From Flavobacterium cupriresistens (GTDB lineage: Bacteria > Bacteroidota > Bacteroidia > Flavobacteriales > Flavobacteriaceae), in contig NZ_CP087134.1 in NCBI RefSeq assembly GCF_020911925.1, positions 5,580,001 to 5,644,000 on the forward strand: a DNA stretch of 64,000 nt, written 5' to 3'. This document shows, one piece after another, positions 32,895 to 43,060 of the stretch. The notes beneath the pieces are model-generated. The model did no database searches. It was not told where the DNA came from and saw nothing but the letters and a program-made list of their open reading frames with translations. The position numbers and the translations under genes are program-made. How positions within the stretch are numbered: the stretch's first letter is position 1; the number at the start of each line of letters is the position of its first letter.

Positions 32895-34373
32895 TTAATA
32901 AGCCTTAGCAAACAGTACTCTTCGGGCCGATTTCTCTCCTGTTAAAACACAGATTCCCAGCTCCTCAACGGCGTCCAAAGGAATACAACGAATTGTCGCT
33001 TTTGTAAGGTCTTTTATTTTCTCTTCAGTAGCCGCAGTTCCGTCCCAATGTGCTGACACAAAACCACCTTTACCATCTAAAACTTCTTTAAACTCCTCAA
33101 AGCTATTTACTTCCGTAATATGTGTATTGCGATATTCTAAAGCTTTACTGAATAAATCGTTTTGAATCTGCTCCAAAAGATCATTTATATAATTCACGAT
33201 TCCTTCAGCAGCAACCACTTCTTTAGTCAAAGTATCTCTTCTTGCAACTTCAAAAGTACCATTTTCCAAATCTTTTGGTCCTACAGCAATTCTAACCGGA
33301 ACTCCTTTCAATTCCCATTCCGCAAACTTGAATCCTGGTTTTTGAGTTGTTCTGTCGTCATATTTAACCGAAATCTTTAATTTTCTAAGCTTAGCTGTCA
33401 ATTCATTTACAGCAGTAGTAATTTGCTCTAACTGTTCATCTGTTTTATGAATAGGAACAATAACCACTTGTATTGGCGCTAAATTAGGAGGCAAAACCAA
33501 TCCTTGGTCATCAGAGTGCGTCATAACCAACGCCCCCATCAAACGAGTAGAAACTCCCCAAGAAGTCCCCCATACATGCTCTTGTTTCCCTTCGGCGTTA
33601 GCAAACTTCACATCAAATGCTTTTGCGAAATTCTGACCTAAAAAGTGTGACGTACCAGCTTGTAAAGCTTTTCCATCTTGCATTAATGCTTCAATACAAT
33701 AGGTTTCATCTGCACCGGCAAAACGTTCTGTTTCGGTTTTTATACCTTTAACAACCGGAATCGCCATGAAGTTCTCTGCAAAATCAGCATAAACATTCAT
33801 CATTTTTTCAGACTCTTCTAAAGCTTCTGCTTTTGTAGCGTGAGCCGTATGACCTTCTTGCCATAAAAACTCAGCTGTTCTCAAAAACAAACGCGTACGC
33901 ATTTCCCAACGCACCACATTAGCCCATTGATTAATCAACAAAGGCAAATCTCTGTACGATTGCACCCATCCTTTATAAGTAGACCAAATAATAGCTTCAC
34001 TTGTTGGACGAACGATAAGCTCCTCCTCTAGTTTCGCATTTGGGTCAACCATTAGTTTTCCGGGTTTATCCGGGTCATTTTTTAATCTATAATGTGTTAC
34101 GATTGCACATTCTTTTGCAAATCCTTCTGCATTTTTTTCTTCAGCCTCAAACATGCTTTTAGGCACGAATAGAGGAAAATAAGCATTCTGATGCCCTGTC
34201 TCTTTAAACATCCTGTCTAACTCAGCCTGCATTTTTTCCCAAATGGCGTATCCGTAAGGTTTGATAACCATACATCCTCTAACTCCTGAGTTTTCAGCTA
34301 GATCTGCTTTTACAACCAGCTCGTTATACCATTTCGAATAATCTTCTGATCTTGTAGTGAGGTTCTTACTCAT
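32895..34373 (-). CDS. proS: Prolyl-tRNA synthetase (archaeal-like, short type)
   Basis: The 492-aa product charges tRNA-Pro. Class II motifs are visible: motif 2 around [28 protein letters not shown] and motif 3 around [27 protein letters not shown]. The anticodon-binding domain starts near [11 protein letters not shown]. It lacks the about 180-residue editing insertion of long bacterial ProRS and ends in AKAY, as in archaeal/eukaryote-like enzymes; this form is normal in Bacteroidota. It lies just upstream of three tRNA-Glu genes and rpsT on the same strand. Confidence 0.97.
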   Translation of the reverse strand: MSKNLTTRSEDYSKWYNELVVKADLAENSGVRGCMVIKPYGYAIWEKMQAELDRMFKETGHQNAYFPLFVPKSMFEAEEKNAEGFAKECAIVTHYRLKNDPDKPGKLMVDPNAKLEEELIVRPTSEAIIWSTYKGWVQSYRDLPLLINQWANVVRWEMRTRLFLRTAEFLWQEGHTAHATKAEALEESEKMMNVYADFAENFMAIPVVKGIKTETERFAGADETYCIEALMQDGKALQAGTSHFLGQNFAKAFDVKFANAEGKQEHVWGTSWGVSTRLMGALVMTHSDDQGLVLPPNLAPIQVVIVPIHKTDEQLEQITTAVNELTAKLRKLKISVKYDDRTTQKPGFKFAEWELKGVPVRIAVGPKDLENGTFEVARRDTLTKEVVAAEGIVNYINDLLEQIQNDLFSKALEYRNTHITEVNSFEEFKEVLDGKGGFVSAHWDGTAATEEKIKDLTKATIRCIPLDAVEELGICVLTGEKSARRVLFAKAY

Positions 34374-34437
34374 ATTGAATAGTTTGGCACAAATTTTGTT
34401 TTATTATTTTTTAACTAAATAGTTTGACAAAACTAAC

Positions 34438-34445
34438 TATTTTTG
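34438..34445 (+). promoter_or_regulatory. -7 promoter box of the low-complexity lipoprotein gene
   Basis: TATTTTTG (TAnnTTTG), 30 bp before the start codon at 34476. Confidence 0.45.
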
Positions 34446-34475
34446 TAATGTGCAACAATAAAAAACACCACAGAT

Positions 34476-35567
34476 ATGAAAACTTCTCTTTCACTCCGCC
34501 AAAACTCAAGTTATTTTTACCTAATCGGATTATTGAGTTTTCTAGTAACATCGTGTGGTTCTTACCAAAATACGTCTTATCAAGATAATGATGGTGTTTA
34601 TGGTACTACACGAAGCACCTACGCACAAACAACCACCACTAATACGAATAATCAATATAAAGATTACTTTAAATCGCTGCAAGACGACAATCAGTCTACC
34701 GAAATTTTTACAGACGTAGACAATTATGGTAATTATGCTGAAAATGACAGCACACAAACCGCAGCTACATCATACCCAGCCTGGGGAAGCAGCACCACAG
34801 AAGTAGCGATCAACTATTACCCTGACACTACATGGTCATGGGGTCTTTCTATGGGATGGGGTTACCCTTACTACGGATTAGGATGGGGCTATGGTGGCGG
34901 TTATTGGGGTTATCCCGGATATGGATGGGGCTACCCTGGATATTGGGGACCTGGTTACGGATGGGGAGGCTATCCCGGATACTGGGGCGTCGGATACGGA
35001 TATAACAATTATGCTTATAACTACGGAAGAAGAGGTTCTGCAGCTTACTACGGCGGAAGAAATTATGGCGTAAACAGAGATTACACCAACAGAGGTTATA
35101 CTGACAGAAGCTACAGCAATAGAAACTACACCAATAGAAGTTATACTGACAGAAGCTACAGTAACAGAAACTTCACCAACAGAGACAATAGCAGCCGAAA
35201 TTTTACAAACAGAAGCTATAACACGGACAGAAGCTACTCTAACACAAACAGACAAAATAACTATACCGACTATAGAAGAAGTTCTACTGTAAACGGAAGA
35301 ACAACAACGAATCCTACTTTTACAAACAGAACGTACTCACAAGGTCAGAGTAATAGCTACGATAATTCAAACAGAAGATCGTATAACAACAACAACACAA
35401 CAACCCGAAACTACAATTACAATAACGGCAACAACAGCGCTCCAACGAGAAGTTATTCTCCAAGTCCATCACGCTCAACGAATAGTGGTGGTGGAAGCAT
35501 GAGATCTTCTGGCGGCGGTGGCGGTGGCGGTAGATCGTACGGCGGTGGCGGTGGCGGCAGAAGATAA
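34476..35567 (+). CDS. Low-complexity Gly/Tyr/Asn-rich lipoprotein
   Basis: The 363-aa product has a lipoprotein signal (FLVTSCGS, Cys27) and then a short acidic region with DDNQSTEIFTDVDNYGNYAE. Residues of about 120-185 are extremely rich in Gly, Trp, Tyr and Pro (phrases such as WGYPGYWGPGYGW). Residues of about 195-265 repeat NRxYTxRSYSN-like units. An Asn/Ser-rich stretch and a Gly-run tail finish it. It is conserved in type but not in function among Flavobacteria as I recall; no domain is recognised. It is a membrane-anchored, probably surface-exposed sticky or matrix protein (inference). The channel gene follows after 50 bp. Confidence 0.75.
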   Translation: MKTSLSLRQNSSYFYLIGLLSFLVTSCGSYQNTSYQDNDGVYGTTRSTYAQTTTTNTNNQYKDYFKSLQDDNQSTEIFTDVDNYGNYAENDSTQTAATSYPAWGSSTTEVAINYYPDTTWSWGLSMGWGYPYYGLGWGYGGGYWGYPGYGWGYPGYWGPGYGWGGYPGYWGVGYGYNNYAYNYGRRGSAAYYGGRNYGVNRDYTNRGYTDRSYSNRNYTNRSYTDRSYSNRNFTNRDNSSRNFTNRSYNTDRSYSNTNRQNNYTDYRRSSTVNGRTTTNPTFTNRTYSQGQSNSYDNSNRRSYNNNNTTTRNYNYNNGNNSAPTRSYSPSPSRSTNSGGGSMRSSGGGGGGGRSYGGGGGGRR

Positions 35568-35617
35568 TTTCTCTTCTGTTTTTAACACCCCTTCAAAATC
35601 ATCTAAAATTAAACCAA

Positions 35618-37120
35618 ATGAAAAAAATATTCTTCCTATTTATAGCAGGACTATCTGTTAGCGTCTCACATTCTCAAGAAGTTTCAGATGCAATGCGTTA
35701 CGCACAAGACAACATTACCGGAACTGCCCGATTCAGAGCAATGAGCGGCGCTTTCGGAGCAGTTGGAGGCGATCTGTCTTCTTTGACAGTCAACCCTGCA
35801 GGATCAGCAATATTCTTAAACAATCAAGCTGGAGTAACTTTCAGCAATCAAAGTAAAAAGAACAACTCCAATTATTTCGGAACCCAAACAAGTGACAACG
35901 AAAACTCTTTCATCCTGAATCAGGCTGGAGCTGTTTTTGTTTTTCACGACAGAAATCCTAACAACAACTGGAAAAAAATAGCAATTGGAGCTACTTATGA
36001 GAACACAAACAATTTTGATAACAATATTTTCTCTGCCGGAACAAATCCAAGAAATTCAATTGATAAGTATTTTTTAGCTTATGCTAATGGTATTCCTTTA
36101 GGAGACATCACAAACATCAACTACGGCGATCAGTTCTATGACGAACAACAAGCTTTTTTCGGATATAACGGTAAAGTTATTTATCCCGTAACCCCAAACA
36201 ACAGCAACACACTATACACCTCAGGAGTACCATCTGGAGGTAATTATAATCAGAAAAACGAAGTTTACACCAGTGGATACAACAGCAAGGCAAGTTTCAA
36301 TATCTCGACATCATACAAAGACCGTCTTTATATAGGTGCAAATCTAAATGTACACGTTACGGACTTCAGAAGATCAAGTAGTTTTTATGAAAGCAACCGC
36401 AACGCACTACAACCTGTTGAAACAATATCAGACCTGCGTTTTAACAACAATCAGTACACTTACGGGAATGGTTTCTCTTTTCAACTTGGAGCTATTGCAA
36501 AAGTTACCGAATCGTTCCGTCTTGGTTTTGCTTACGAATCTAATACCTGGTACGAACTTAATGATGAAATATCTCAAAGTCTATACACTACCAGACAAGC
36601 AGCGGGAGGACCAGAAAAATATGAATCTGTTAATCCAAATGTTGTAAACGTTTATAAACCCTATACCTTACAAACTCCGGGAAAAGTAACTTTTAGTGGT
36701 GCTTATGTATTCGGAAAATCCGGTTTAATCAGTATTGATTACGCCATTAAAGATTACGGAAACACAAAATACAAACCAAAAAGTGATCAAGGTTTTAGAG
36801 GTCTAAACAACGAAATGAGCAACACTTTAACCAGTGCCGCAGAATTAAGAATCGGTGCAGAATACAAAATCAAACAATTAAGTCTCCGTGGTGGATACCG
36901 CTATGAAGGCAGCCCTTATAAAAACAAAACAACAATTGGCGACTTAAACAGCTACTCAGGTGGTTTAGGCTACAATTTCGGTAGTACAAAAGTAGATTTA
37001 GCTTATTCTTATTTAGAAAGAAAAACAAATCAGGGATTTTTCGCCACCGGATTTACTGACGGAGCCAACATCACATCGAAACTAAATAATGTTTCTTTGA
37101 CTTTATTATTTGAATTGTAA
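35618..37120 (+). CDS. OmpP1/FadL-type outer-membrane channel
   Basis: The 500-aa product has a signal peptide ending SHSQE. The N-terminal AMRYAQDNITGTARFRAMSGAFGAVGGDLSSLTVNPAGSAIFLNN matches the NPAG-type motif of the FadL/TodX family. The rest alternates beta strands and ends in an outer-membrane barrel signal (LLFEL). FadL-type channels take up hydrophobic compounds such as fatty acids; the ligand here is unknown. A terminator follows at 37149-37178. Confidence 0.88.
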   Translation: MKKIFFLFIAGLSVSVSHSQEVSDAMRYAQDNITGTARFRAMSGAFGAVGGDLSSLTVNPAGSAIFLNNQAGVTFSNQSKKNNSNYFGTQTSDNENSFILNQAGAVFVFHDRNPNNNWKKIAIGATYENTNNFDNNIFSAGTNPRNSIDKYFLAYANGIPLGDITNINYGDQFYDEQQAFFGYNGKVIYPVTPNNSNTLYTSGVPSGGNYNQKNEVYTSGYNSKASFNISTSYKDRLYIGANLNVHVTDFRRSSSFYESNRNALQPVETISDLRFNNNQYTYGNGFSFQLGAIAKVTESFRLGFAYESNTWYELNDEISQSLYTTRQAAGGPEKYESVNPNVVNVYKPYTLQTPGKVTFSGAYVFGKSGLISIDYAIKDYGNTKYKPKSDQGFRGLNNEMSNTLTSAAELRIGAEYKIKQLSLRGGYRYEGSPYKNKTTIGDLNSYSGGLGYNFGSTKVDLAYSYLERKTNQGFFATGFTDGANITSKLNNVSLTLLFEL

Positions 37121-37148
37121 TTAGAAATAAAATAGAATGCTTTAATTT

Positions 37149-37178
37149 CCGTTAGGTTTATACTTAACGGTTTTTTTT
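37149..37178 (+). terminator. Terminator of the FadL-type gene
   Basis: Stem CCGTTA/TAACGG with a 10-nt loop, followed by eight Ts, 29 bp after the stop. Confidence 0.75.
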
Positions 37179-37307
37179 ATTCAAAATTAGAGCAAAATCA
37201 TTTTTTAAACCTCTATAAGTAATACAGATCCTATTTAAATAGCGCAATCCGGTTCACAAAAATCACCTAAAACAAACCGAAACAAGCGGTGTTTGAATAA
37301 AAAAGTG

Positions 37308-37315
37308 TAATTTTG
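37308..37315 (+). promoter_or_regulatory. -7 promoter box of rimO
   Basis: TAATTTTG (TAnnTTTG), 19 bp before the rimO ATG. Confidence 0.55.
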
Positions 37316-37334
37316 CACTCCAATTTATAAAAGT

Positions 37335-38648
37335 ATGAGAACCAAGTCTTTAAAAAAGAACAAAATTAACGTAATCACTCTTGGGTGTTCGAAGAATGTA
37401 TATGACAGTGAAGTCTTAATGGGGCAACTTCGTGCAAGCGGAAAAGAAGTTGAGCATGAGGCTCCTGCAGAGAGAGAAGGAAACATCATCGTAATTAACA
37501 CTTGTGGTTTTATTGATAATGCAAAAGCAGAATCAGTAAATATGATTTTGGAATATGCAGATAAAAAAGACAAAGGACTCGTAGATAAAGTTTTCGTAAC
37601 CGGATGTTTATCTGAGCGCTACAGACCTGATTTAGAAAAAGAAATCCCAAATGTAGATCAATATTTTGGTACAACAGAATTACCACAATTATTAAAAGCT
37701 TTAGGAGCCGATTACAAACACGAATTGTTAGGAGAACGTTTAACTACAACGCCTAAAAATTACGCTTATTTAAAAATTGCCGAAGGTTGCGACAGACCTT
37801 GCAGTTTCTGTGCTATTCCGCTTATGCGTGGTAAACACGTTTCTCAATCCATTGAAAAATTGGTTAAAGAAGCTGAAGGTTTGGCAAAAAATGGCGTTAA
37901 AGAATTGATTTTAATTGCTCAGGATCTAACGTATTATGGTCTTGATTTATATAAAAAGAGAAATCTTGGTGAACTTCTGGAAGCCTTAGTAAAAGTGGAA
38001 GGAATTGAATGGATTCGTTTACATTATGCTTTCCCTACCGGTTTCCCGATGGATGTTTTGGAAATCATGAAACGCGAGCCTAAAATCTGTAATTATATTG
38101 ATATTCCGCTACAACACATTTCAGATTCTATTCTGAAATCAATGCGTCGTGGAACTACACAGGCAAAAACAACTCAATTATTAAAAGAATTCCGTGCTTC
38201 TGTTCCGGGAATGGCGATCAGAACAACCTTAATTGTTGGATATCCTGGTGAAACTCAGGAAGACTTTGAAATTTTGAAAGATTTCGTTCAGGAAATGAAA
38301 TTTGACCGAATGGGATGTTTTGCATATTCACACGAAGAAAACACACATGCCTATTTGCTTGAAGATGATGTACCGGATGACGTAAAACAAGCCAGAGCAA
38401 ATGAAATCATGGAATTACAATCTCAAATTTCATGGGATTTGAACCAGGAAAAAGTTGGAAAAGTTTTCAAATGCATCATTGACAGAAAAGAAGGCGCTCA
38501 TTTTGTTGGAAGAACTGAGTTTGATAGCCCTGATGTTGATAACGAAGTTTTAATTGATGCCTCAAAACATTATGTAAAAACGGGAGATTTTGTTAATATC
38601 AAGATAATTGAAGCAACAGAATTTGATTTATACGGAGAACCTGCTTAA
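37335..38648 (+). CDS. rimO: Ribosomal protein S12 methylthiotransferase RimO
   Basis: The 437-aa product is a radical-SAM methylthiotransferase that adds a methylthio group to an Asp of ribosomal protein S12. The N-terminal UPF0004 domain has its three cluster Cys (LGCSKN, NTCGF, VTGCLSERY). The radical SAM domain has CDRPCSFC (CX3CX2C), and a TRAM domain is at the C terminus (about 375-437). RimO rather than MiaB is indicated by the YxSE/VLMGQL start region and the GRTEFDSPDVDNEV phrase. Transcription continues into the following small secreted-protein gene. Confidence 0.96.
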   Translation: MRTKSLKKNKINVITLGCSKNVYDSEVLMGQLRASGKEVEHEAPAEREGNIIVINTCGFIDNAKAESVNMILEYADKKDKGLVDKVFVTGCLSERYRPDLEKEIPNVDQYFGTTELPQLLKALGADYKHELLGERLTTTPKNYAYLKIAEGCDRPCSFCAIPLMRGKHVSQSIEKLVKEAEGLAKNGVKELILIAQDLTYYGLDLYKKRNLGELLEALVKVEGIEWIRLHYAFPTGFPMDVLEIMKREPKICNYIDIPLQHISDSILKSMRRGTTQAKTTQLLKEFRASVPGMAIRTTLIVGYPGETQEDFEILKDFVQEMKFDRMGCFAYSHEENTHAYLLEDDVPDDVKQARANEIMELQSQISWDLNQEKVGKVFKCIIDRKEGAHFVGRTEFDSPDVDNEVLIDASKHYVKTGDFVNIKIIEATEFDLYGEPA

Positions 38649-38690
38649 ATTTACATTATATATTTGCTAACTTTTGACAAAAATACTTTT

Positions 38691-39242
38691 ATGAAATCTA
38701 TTCAATCTTTATTTCTTTTAGTTTTTACGTTACTATGTGTTACTTCTGTTTCTGCTCAATACGGAAACGGGTACAACAATGGTTACGGTGGTGGTGGTAA
38801 TGGTTATGGAAGAGGTGGCGGAATGGGAATGGACAGAAGCATGATGCAGGCAGGCCCGCAAGGCTCTCCCAGCAAACCCAAAGAAATTCCTGCCGAAGAA
38901 ACTGCAGCTAAAATTACAGAGCAGATGAAACCGGTTGTAAATCTTGATGAACTTCAGGTTATTGCAATTACAAATGTTTTTGCTGACAGCTTGAGAGAGC
39001 AAGGGATATTGCTGAAAAACGAAAGCAGTAGTCAAGATCAGAAAATTGAACAAATGAAAGCATTAAAAGAGAGCACAACAAAAAAAATAACTGCTTTTCT
39101 TAATCCTGATCAAATTGAAAAATACAACTCTTTTATGACTGATTTTAAAGAGGTTAAAAAATCAAAGTCAAAAAAGAAAAAAGAGGCTAAAGAACAGAAA
39201 GAAGCAAAAGAAGGTATTGAAACAGAAAAAGTTCAAGAATAA
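38691..39242 (+). CDS. Small secreted Gly/Asn-rich protein with lysine-rich tail
   Basis: I start at the ATG at 38691 (183 aa) because it opens a good signal peptide ending SVSAQ. After it come a Gly/Tyr/Asn-rich segment (about 25-50), a helical region with AAKITEQMKPVVNLDELQVIAITNVFADSLREQGIL that resembles the Spy/LTXXQ-like metal-stress proteins in layout, and a tail of Lys/Glu repeats. No specific family is certain. It follows rimO by 42 bp, likely on the same transcript. Confidence 0.7.
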   Translation: MKSIQSLFLLVFTLLCVTSVSAQYGNGYNNGYGGGGNGYGRGGGMGMDRSMMQAGPQGSPSKPKEIPAEETAAKITEQMKPVVNLDELQVIAITNVFADSLREQGILLKNESSSQDQKIEQMKALKESTTKKITAFLNPDQIEKYNSFMTDFKEVKKSKSKKKKEAKEQKEAKEGIETEKVQE

Positions 39243-39275
39243 CTAACTTAACTTAATTCCAAAATGTAATTGATT

Positions 39276-40181
39276 ATGATGAAAAAACATTTATGTTATC
39301 TGCTTTTAGCACTTATTATCTGTTCCTGCTCGACAAATCCATATAAAAACACAGAAAAAGCATACGATCAGCAGTTAAAAACTTTAGAAAATCAAATTAC
39401 AAGCAAAGAAGCCAAACCAATACCTCCGGTTAGCCCGGTAGTGATTGACACCACATATGCGCAACAACTGGGCATTGTAAAAGACACCTTATCAAAAACA
39501 GGATCTACAGTTTTGCTGAATGGCATCAATACAGAATGGATTGGCACGGTTAATTTTAACTTAAGAAAACCAAGTTTTATAGTTATACATCATACCGCAC
39601 AAGACTCTCTGCAACAAACAATTAACACTTTTACGAAGACAAGAACACAGGTAAGTGCTCATTATATAATTTCGGAAAACGGAAAAGTCGTTCAAATGCT
39701 GAATGACTATTTAAGAGCTTGGCATGCCGGATCTTCTACCTGGGGAAAAAACACTGATTTAAACTCCAGTTCAATTGGTATTGAACTTGACAATAATGGC
39801 TTTAAACCTTTTACTGAAGTGCAAATTGGTAGTTTGGTAGCTCTTTTGACTAAGTTGAAAAAAGATTACAATATTCCAACTCAAAATATACTGGGACATG
39901 CTGATATTGCACCGGGAAGAAAACAAGACCCAAGCGCCTTGTTTCCGTGGAAAACATTAGCAGAAAAAGGATTCGGGATCTGGCCGGATCAAATACTGGA
40001 AGAAGCGCCTTTTGATTTTAAGATTGAACAGGCTTTACGTATTATTGGATACAATACCAAAAATCTTTCGGCAGCAATAATGGCTTTTAAATTACATTAT
40101 ATACAGACGGATACAACTTCTGTTTTGGATAGAAAAACGATAGATACTATTTACTCTATTTACAAAAAACAGATTCAATAA
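39276..40181 (+). CDS. N-acetylmuramoyl-L-alanine amidase lipoprotein
   Basis: About 301 aa from the ATG at 39276 (a second ATG follows immediately). A lipoprotein signal ends IICSCS. The Amidase_2/PGRP-like domain spans about 95-230: IHHTAQDS carries the first zinc His pair region, then HAGSSTWG, SSIGIELDNNG (catalytic Glu), and GHADIAPGRKQDP with the final ligand region. A C-terminal helical part follows. It should cleave the amide bond between MurNAc and the stem peptide. A duplicated piece of its N-terminal coding region lies at 43548-43632. Confidence 0.9.
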   Translation: MMKKHLCYLLLALIICSCSTNPYKNTEKAYDQQLKTLENQITSKEAKPIPPVSPVVIDTTYAQQLGIVKDTLSKTGSTVLLNGINTEWIGTVNFNLRKPSFIVIHHTAQDSLQQTINTFTKTRTQVSAHYIISENGKVVQMLNDYLRAWHAGSSTWGKNTDLNSSSIGIELDNNGFKPFTEVQIGSLVALLTKLKKDYNIPTQNILGHADIAPGRKQDPSALFPWKTLAEKGFGIWPDQILEEAPFDFKIEQALRIIGYNTKNLSAAIMAFKLHYIQTDTTSVLDRKTIDTIYSIYKKQIQ

Positions 40182-40289
40182 TTCATCTTTGTACTTTTCG
40201 AATAATTCTCAATAATCAAGATAAACTATTCCTAAGCCATCTAATCAGTTGCCTGAATTACAACAACCTATAAATCAATCATTTAAACT

Positions 40290-40990
40290 GGCCGCAGATT
40301 TCAAGAATGCGCATTTAGGATTTTGTGGCAAAGAGTTGCTAACTTCGCAGGCCTATGAGTAAAAAAAAGCCACAGATTAAAGGATCAAAATGATTTCTTT
40401 TCCGCACGAATTACACTAATTTTCGCAAATTGTTTCTTTGTTGTTGCGGGGTAAATCATCCTAATCCTTTAATCTTTCACAATGATTCTCTACCTATAAT
40501 TTTAAAACTTAATTCGTGAAAATTCGTGGAAAATACTAAAAAACAAGAAACACTAACGACTTATTCATCACGAACTTTAAAAAAGAGTTAGATAGAATTA
40601 AAATGGTTTCTTTTCCGCCACAAATTACATGAATTATTTCTTTGCTTTTGAGGTTAAATAATCCTTTAATCTTTAGCAATGCTTCTCCCCCAATAATTTT
40701 AATCTTAATTCGTGTAGTTCGTGGCGAAATGATAAAAACCAAAAAACAATAACAACTTATTATCAATAACTTAAAAAAAGAGTCAAATAGGATTAAAATG
40801 ATTTCTTTTTCGCCATGAATTAACTAGTTTTCGCGAATTGTTTCTATGCTATTGGGAGTCAAATCATCCTAATCCTTTAATCTTTAGCAATGCTTCTCCG
40901 TCAATAATTTTAAACTTAATTGGTGTAATTCGTGGCAAAATGATAAAAAACACAAACGACTTCTTTCATTATCTTAAAATAGAATTAAAA
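40290..40990. repeat. Diverged tandem repeat array, about three copies of 185-200 bp
   Basis: The phrases AATCCTTTAATCTTTAGCAA, CCAATAATTTTAATCTTAATT and TTCGTGGCAAAATGATAAAAA recur at about 40460, 40670 and 40870. Elements such as GCCACAGATTAAAGG precede it. It fills most of the 817-bp gap between the amidase and FG-GAP genes; no ORF. Confidence 0.75.
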
Positions 40991-40998
40991 AGTTTAAT

Positions 40999-42486
40999 TT
41001 ATTTTTTAATTATTTTTATATTTTTTGATTTACCCGCAACTGTAACATTTAGAAAATAAACACCAGGCTTAAAATTTGACATATCAATACTTCCTTGAGT
41101 TGAATGAATAAATTTCTCAACAACGACCTGACCCTGCAAATCGACAACAGCTATACTAGTAATTTTTCTATCATAAGAAATAAACAATTCACCTCTAACA
41201 GGATTTGGATAATACCTAAGATTAACTAAATTAAAATCATCTGCTCTCAATTCGGAATTACCCTCTGTATAGGTGAATTTACTGGTTTTCAAATCAGATA
41301 AATCAAACGCCCTAACCTGACCTACCAAATATAATTCTTTAGTCGTAGTATTATAATGAGGCGCCCCAATTGCCAAAGTACTACCATCACTAGAAATAAA
41401 AACACTTTGACCGGTTCGATCACTAGGTGTTTTTCCGTTGACAACTCCTTTTCGCCCCCAAGAAGTTCCTGAATTGTATTTATACACCTGAACTTGATTT
41501 AAATCCGGAGCACCAACAGCCAAAGTGTTACCATTATTAGAAAGCGAAATACTAGAACCGAATGAAGATGTCCCCTCCGTAATAACCGGTCCCATCTGTC
41601 CCCAGAATCCTGCACCGCTGTACTTATACACTTGAACCTGACCAGAACCTGCACCAAAATAGGGTGATCCGACAGCCAAAATAGTACCATTTGCAGAAAG
41701 TGAAACACTATAACCGCTTTGAGCATCAGCTCCTTTCCCATCAATATCACCTCCAAGCTGTGTCCAGACCCTTCCTTTGTTTTTAAATACCCGCACCTGA
41801 CCCGAATTCCTCCCCTTTGCACTACTATTAGACGACCCGATTGCCAGAGTATTACCATCTGCAGAAAGCGAAACACTTTGACCACACAAATCAAACCTTC
41901 CCTTTCCATAGATTGGATTTCCAAGAGACACCCAAGCACCTCCCTTATTTTCATATACCTGAACCATCCCCGAAGCAAACTGAACATAATCATCATGGGG
42001 CGCACCAACAGCCAAAATAGTACCATCTGCGGAAAGGGAAATACTCGTACCACTCCAACTATTATCACTTCCGTAAATAACATTTCCTATCTGCTTCCAG
42101 ACTCCTGCATTATTTTTATATACCCGCACCGCACCTGCATTTATCTCTTTTATATCATTACCTGGCGCTCCAATAGCTAAAACACTACCATCTCCGGATA
42201 GAGAAACACTAGTACCATTATTTTCATCATCATCAATTCCATAAAAAGAATCCCCTAACTGTGTCCAAACTCCTTCCTTATTTTCATAGACCCGAACCAC
42301 CCCTGTATAGTCTCCAGCTGCATCTACTCTATCCGGTGCTCCGATAGCCAAAATTCTTCCATTAGCAGAAAGCGAAACACTGGAACCACTTTCACTGGCA
42401 ATTTCCTTCCCATTAATATCACCTCCAATTTGCACTTGTCCAAATCCAAGTATGGGAAACAATAAAACAAGTAATTTGATTTTCAT
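40999..42486 (-). CDS. FG-GAP-like seven-bladed beta-propeller protein with T9SS type A sorting domain
   Basis: The 495-aa product has a signal peptide ending LGFGQ and then seven copies of the motif GxSVSLSADGxxLAIGAPx, about 45-55 residues apart, each followed by GQVRVYKNKGxxWxQLG. Seven copies fit a seven-bladed propeller. The C-terminal 80 residues are a T9SS type A sorting domain (YYPNPVRGELFISY...GVYFLNVTVAGKSKNIKIIKK). The protein is secreted through the T9SS and probably binds a surface or matrix partner. No enzyme domain is present. Confidence 0.92.
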   Translation of the reverse strand: MKIKLLVLLFPILGFGQVQIGGDINGKEIASESGSSVSLSANGRILAIGAPDRVDAAGDYTGVVRVYENKEGVWTQLGDSFYGIDDDENNGTSVSLSGDGSVLAIGAPGNDIKEINAGAVRVYKNNAGVWKQIGNVIYGSDNSWSGTSISLSADGTILAVGAPHDDYVQFASGMVQVYENKGGAWVSLGNPIYGKGRFDLCGQSVSLSADGNTLAIGSSNSSAKGRNSGQVRVFKNKGRVWTQLGGDIDGKGADAQSGYSVSLSANGTILAVGSPYFGAGSGQVQVYKYSGAGFWGQMGPVITEGTSSFGSSISLSNNGNTLAVGAPDLNQVQVYKYNSGTSWGRKGVVNGKTPSDRTGQSVFISSDGSTLAIGAPHYNTTTKELYLVGQVRAFDLSDLKTSKFTYTEGNSELRADDFNLVNLRYYPNPVRGELFISYDRKITSIAVVDLQGQVVVEKFIHSTQGSIDMSNFKPGVYFLNVTVAGKSKNIKIIKK

Positions 42487-42767
42487 AATAAAAAATTTTA
42501 AGGTTAATAAAGCTATTTCTATAAATAATTAAAATTGTTCGTTAATTGATTTGTTTAATTGTAGTCCAAATACAAACTGAGTAAGTTTTATAAAAAAACT
42601 TCTGAAATTACTGCATGTATGGTTCTTCGAAAAAGTTTCTAAATAGCACTAATACTTGTTTCTGTCCTCTTGGAATATGATTTTCATTAAATCCTCAAAA
42701 AAACACTTATCTTCTTAAAAAAACAGTATCTCCTAAATAGTAATCTAAATAAAACTATTGTTCTAAA

Positions 42768-43060
42768 TAAAAGCTTCATGAGGTAACTTATCAATCAATT
42801 TTCCAAGAACTTTTGCAACGGCTGCTATTCCAGGAGTGAAATTAAAAGCTAATTACTATATCATCTTTTTTTGGTCGCGAACTGCACCTCAACACCCTAA
42901 AATTATTTTTTCATAAAACCTGAATAACCACACCATTTTCTATGCTAAACTATATGTGCGATTTTCCTATAATTGCATACAGCAACCGGGAAAAATAGAT
43001 GACATACTGCATTTCATAGCAGAAGTCTTTAAAACTGAACTTACAATCTCAAATAAACAG
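42768..43060 (-). pseudogene. Possible decayed coding relic
   Basis: On the minus strand three frame-shifted fragments read as plausible protein: FKDFCYEMQYVIYFSRLLYA, then ENGVVIQV and GVEVQFATKK, then FNFTPGIAAVAKVLGKLIDK and a few more residues. Stops and frame shifts interrupt them. I do not recognise the family; the reading could be chance. Confidence 0.3.

Noticed and set aside
34878..35255. 125-codon frame antisense to the low-complexity lipoprotein
   Set aside because: Its Val/Ser-rich repeats are the mirror of the Tyr/Asn/Arg repeats on the coding strand; a by-product of low complexity.
41499..42083. Overlapping frames within the FG-GAP gene
   Set aside because: The repeat motif of the real protein, read in other frames, yields periodic but meaningless sequence.
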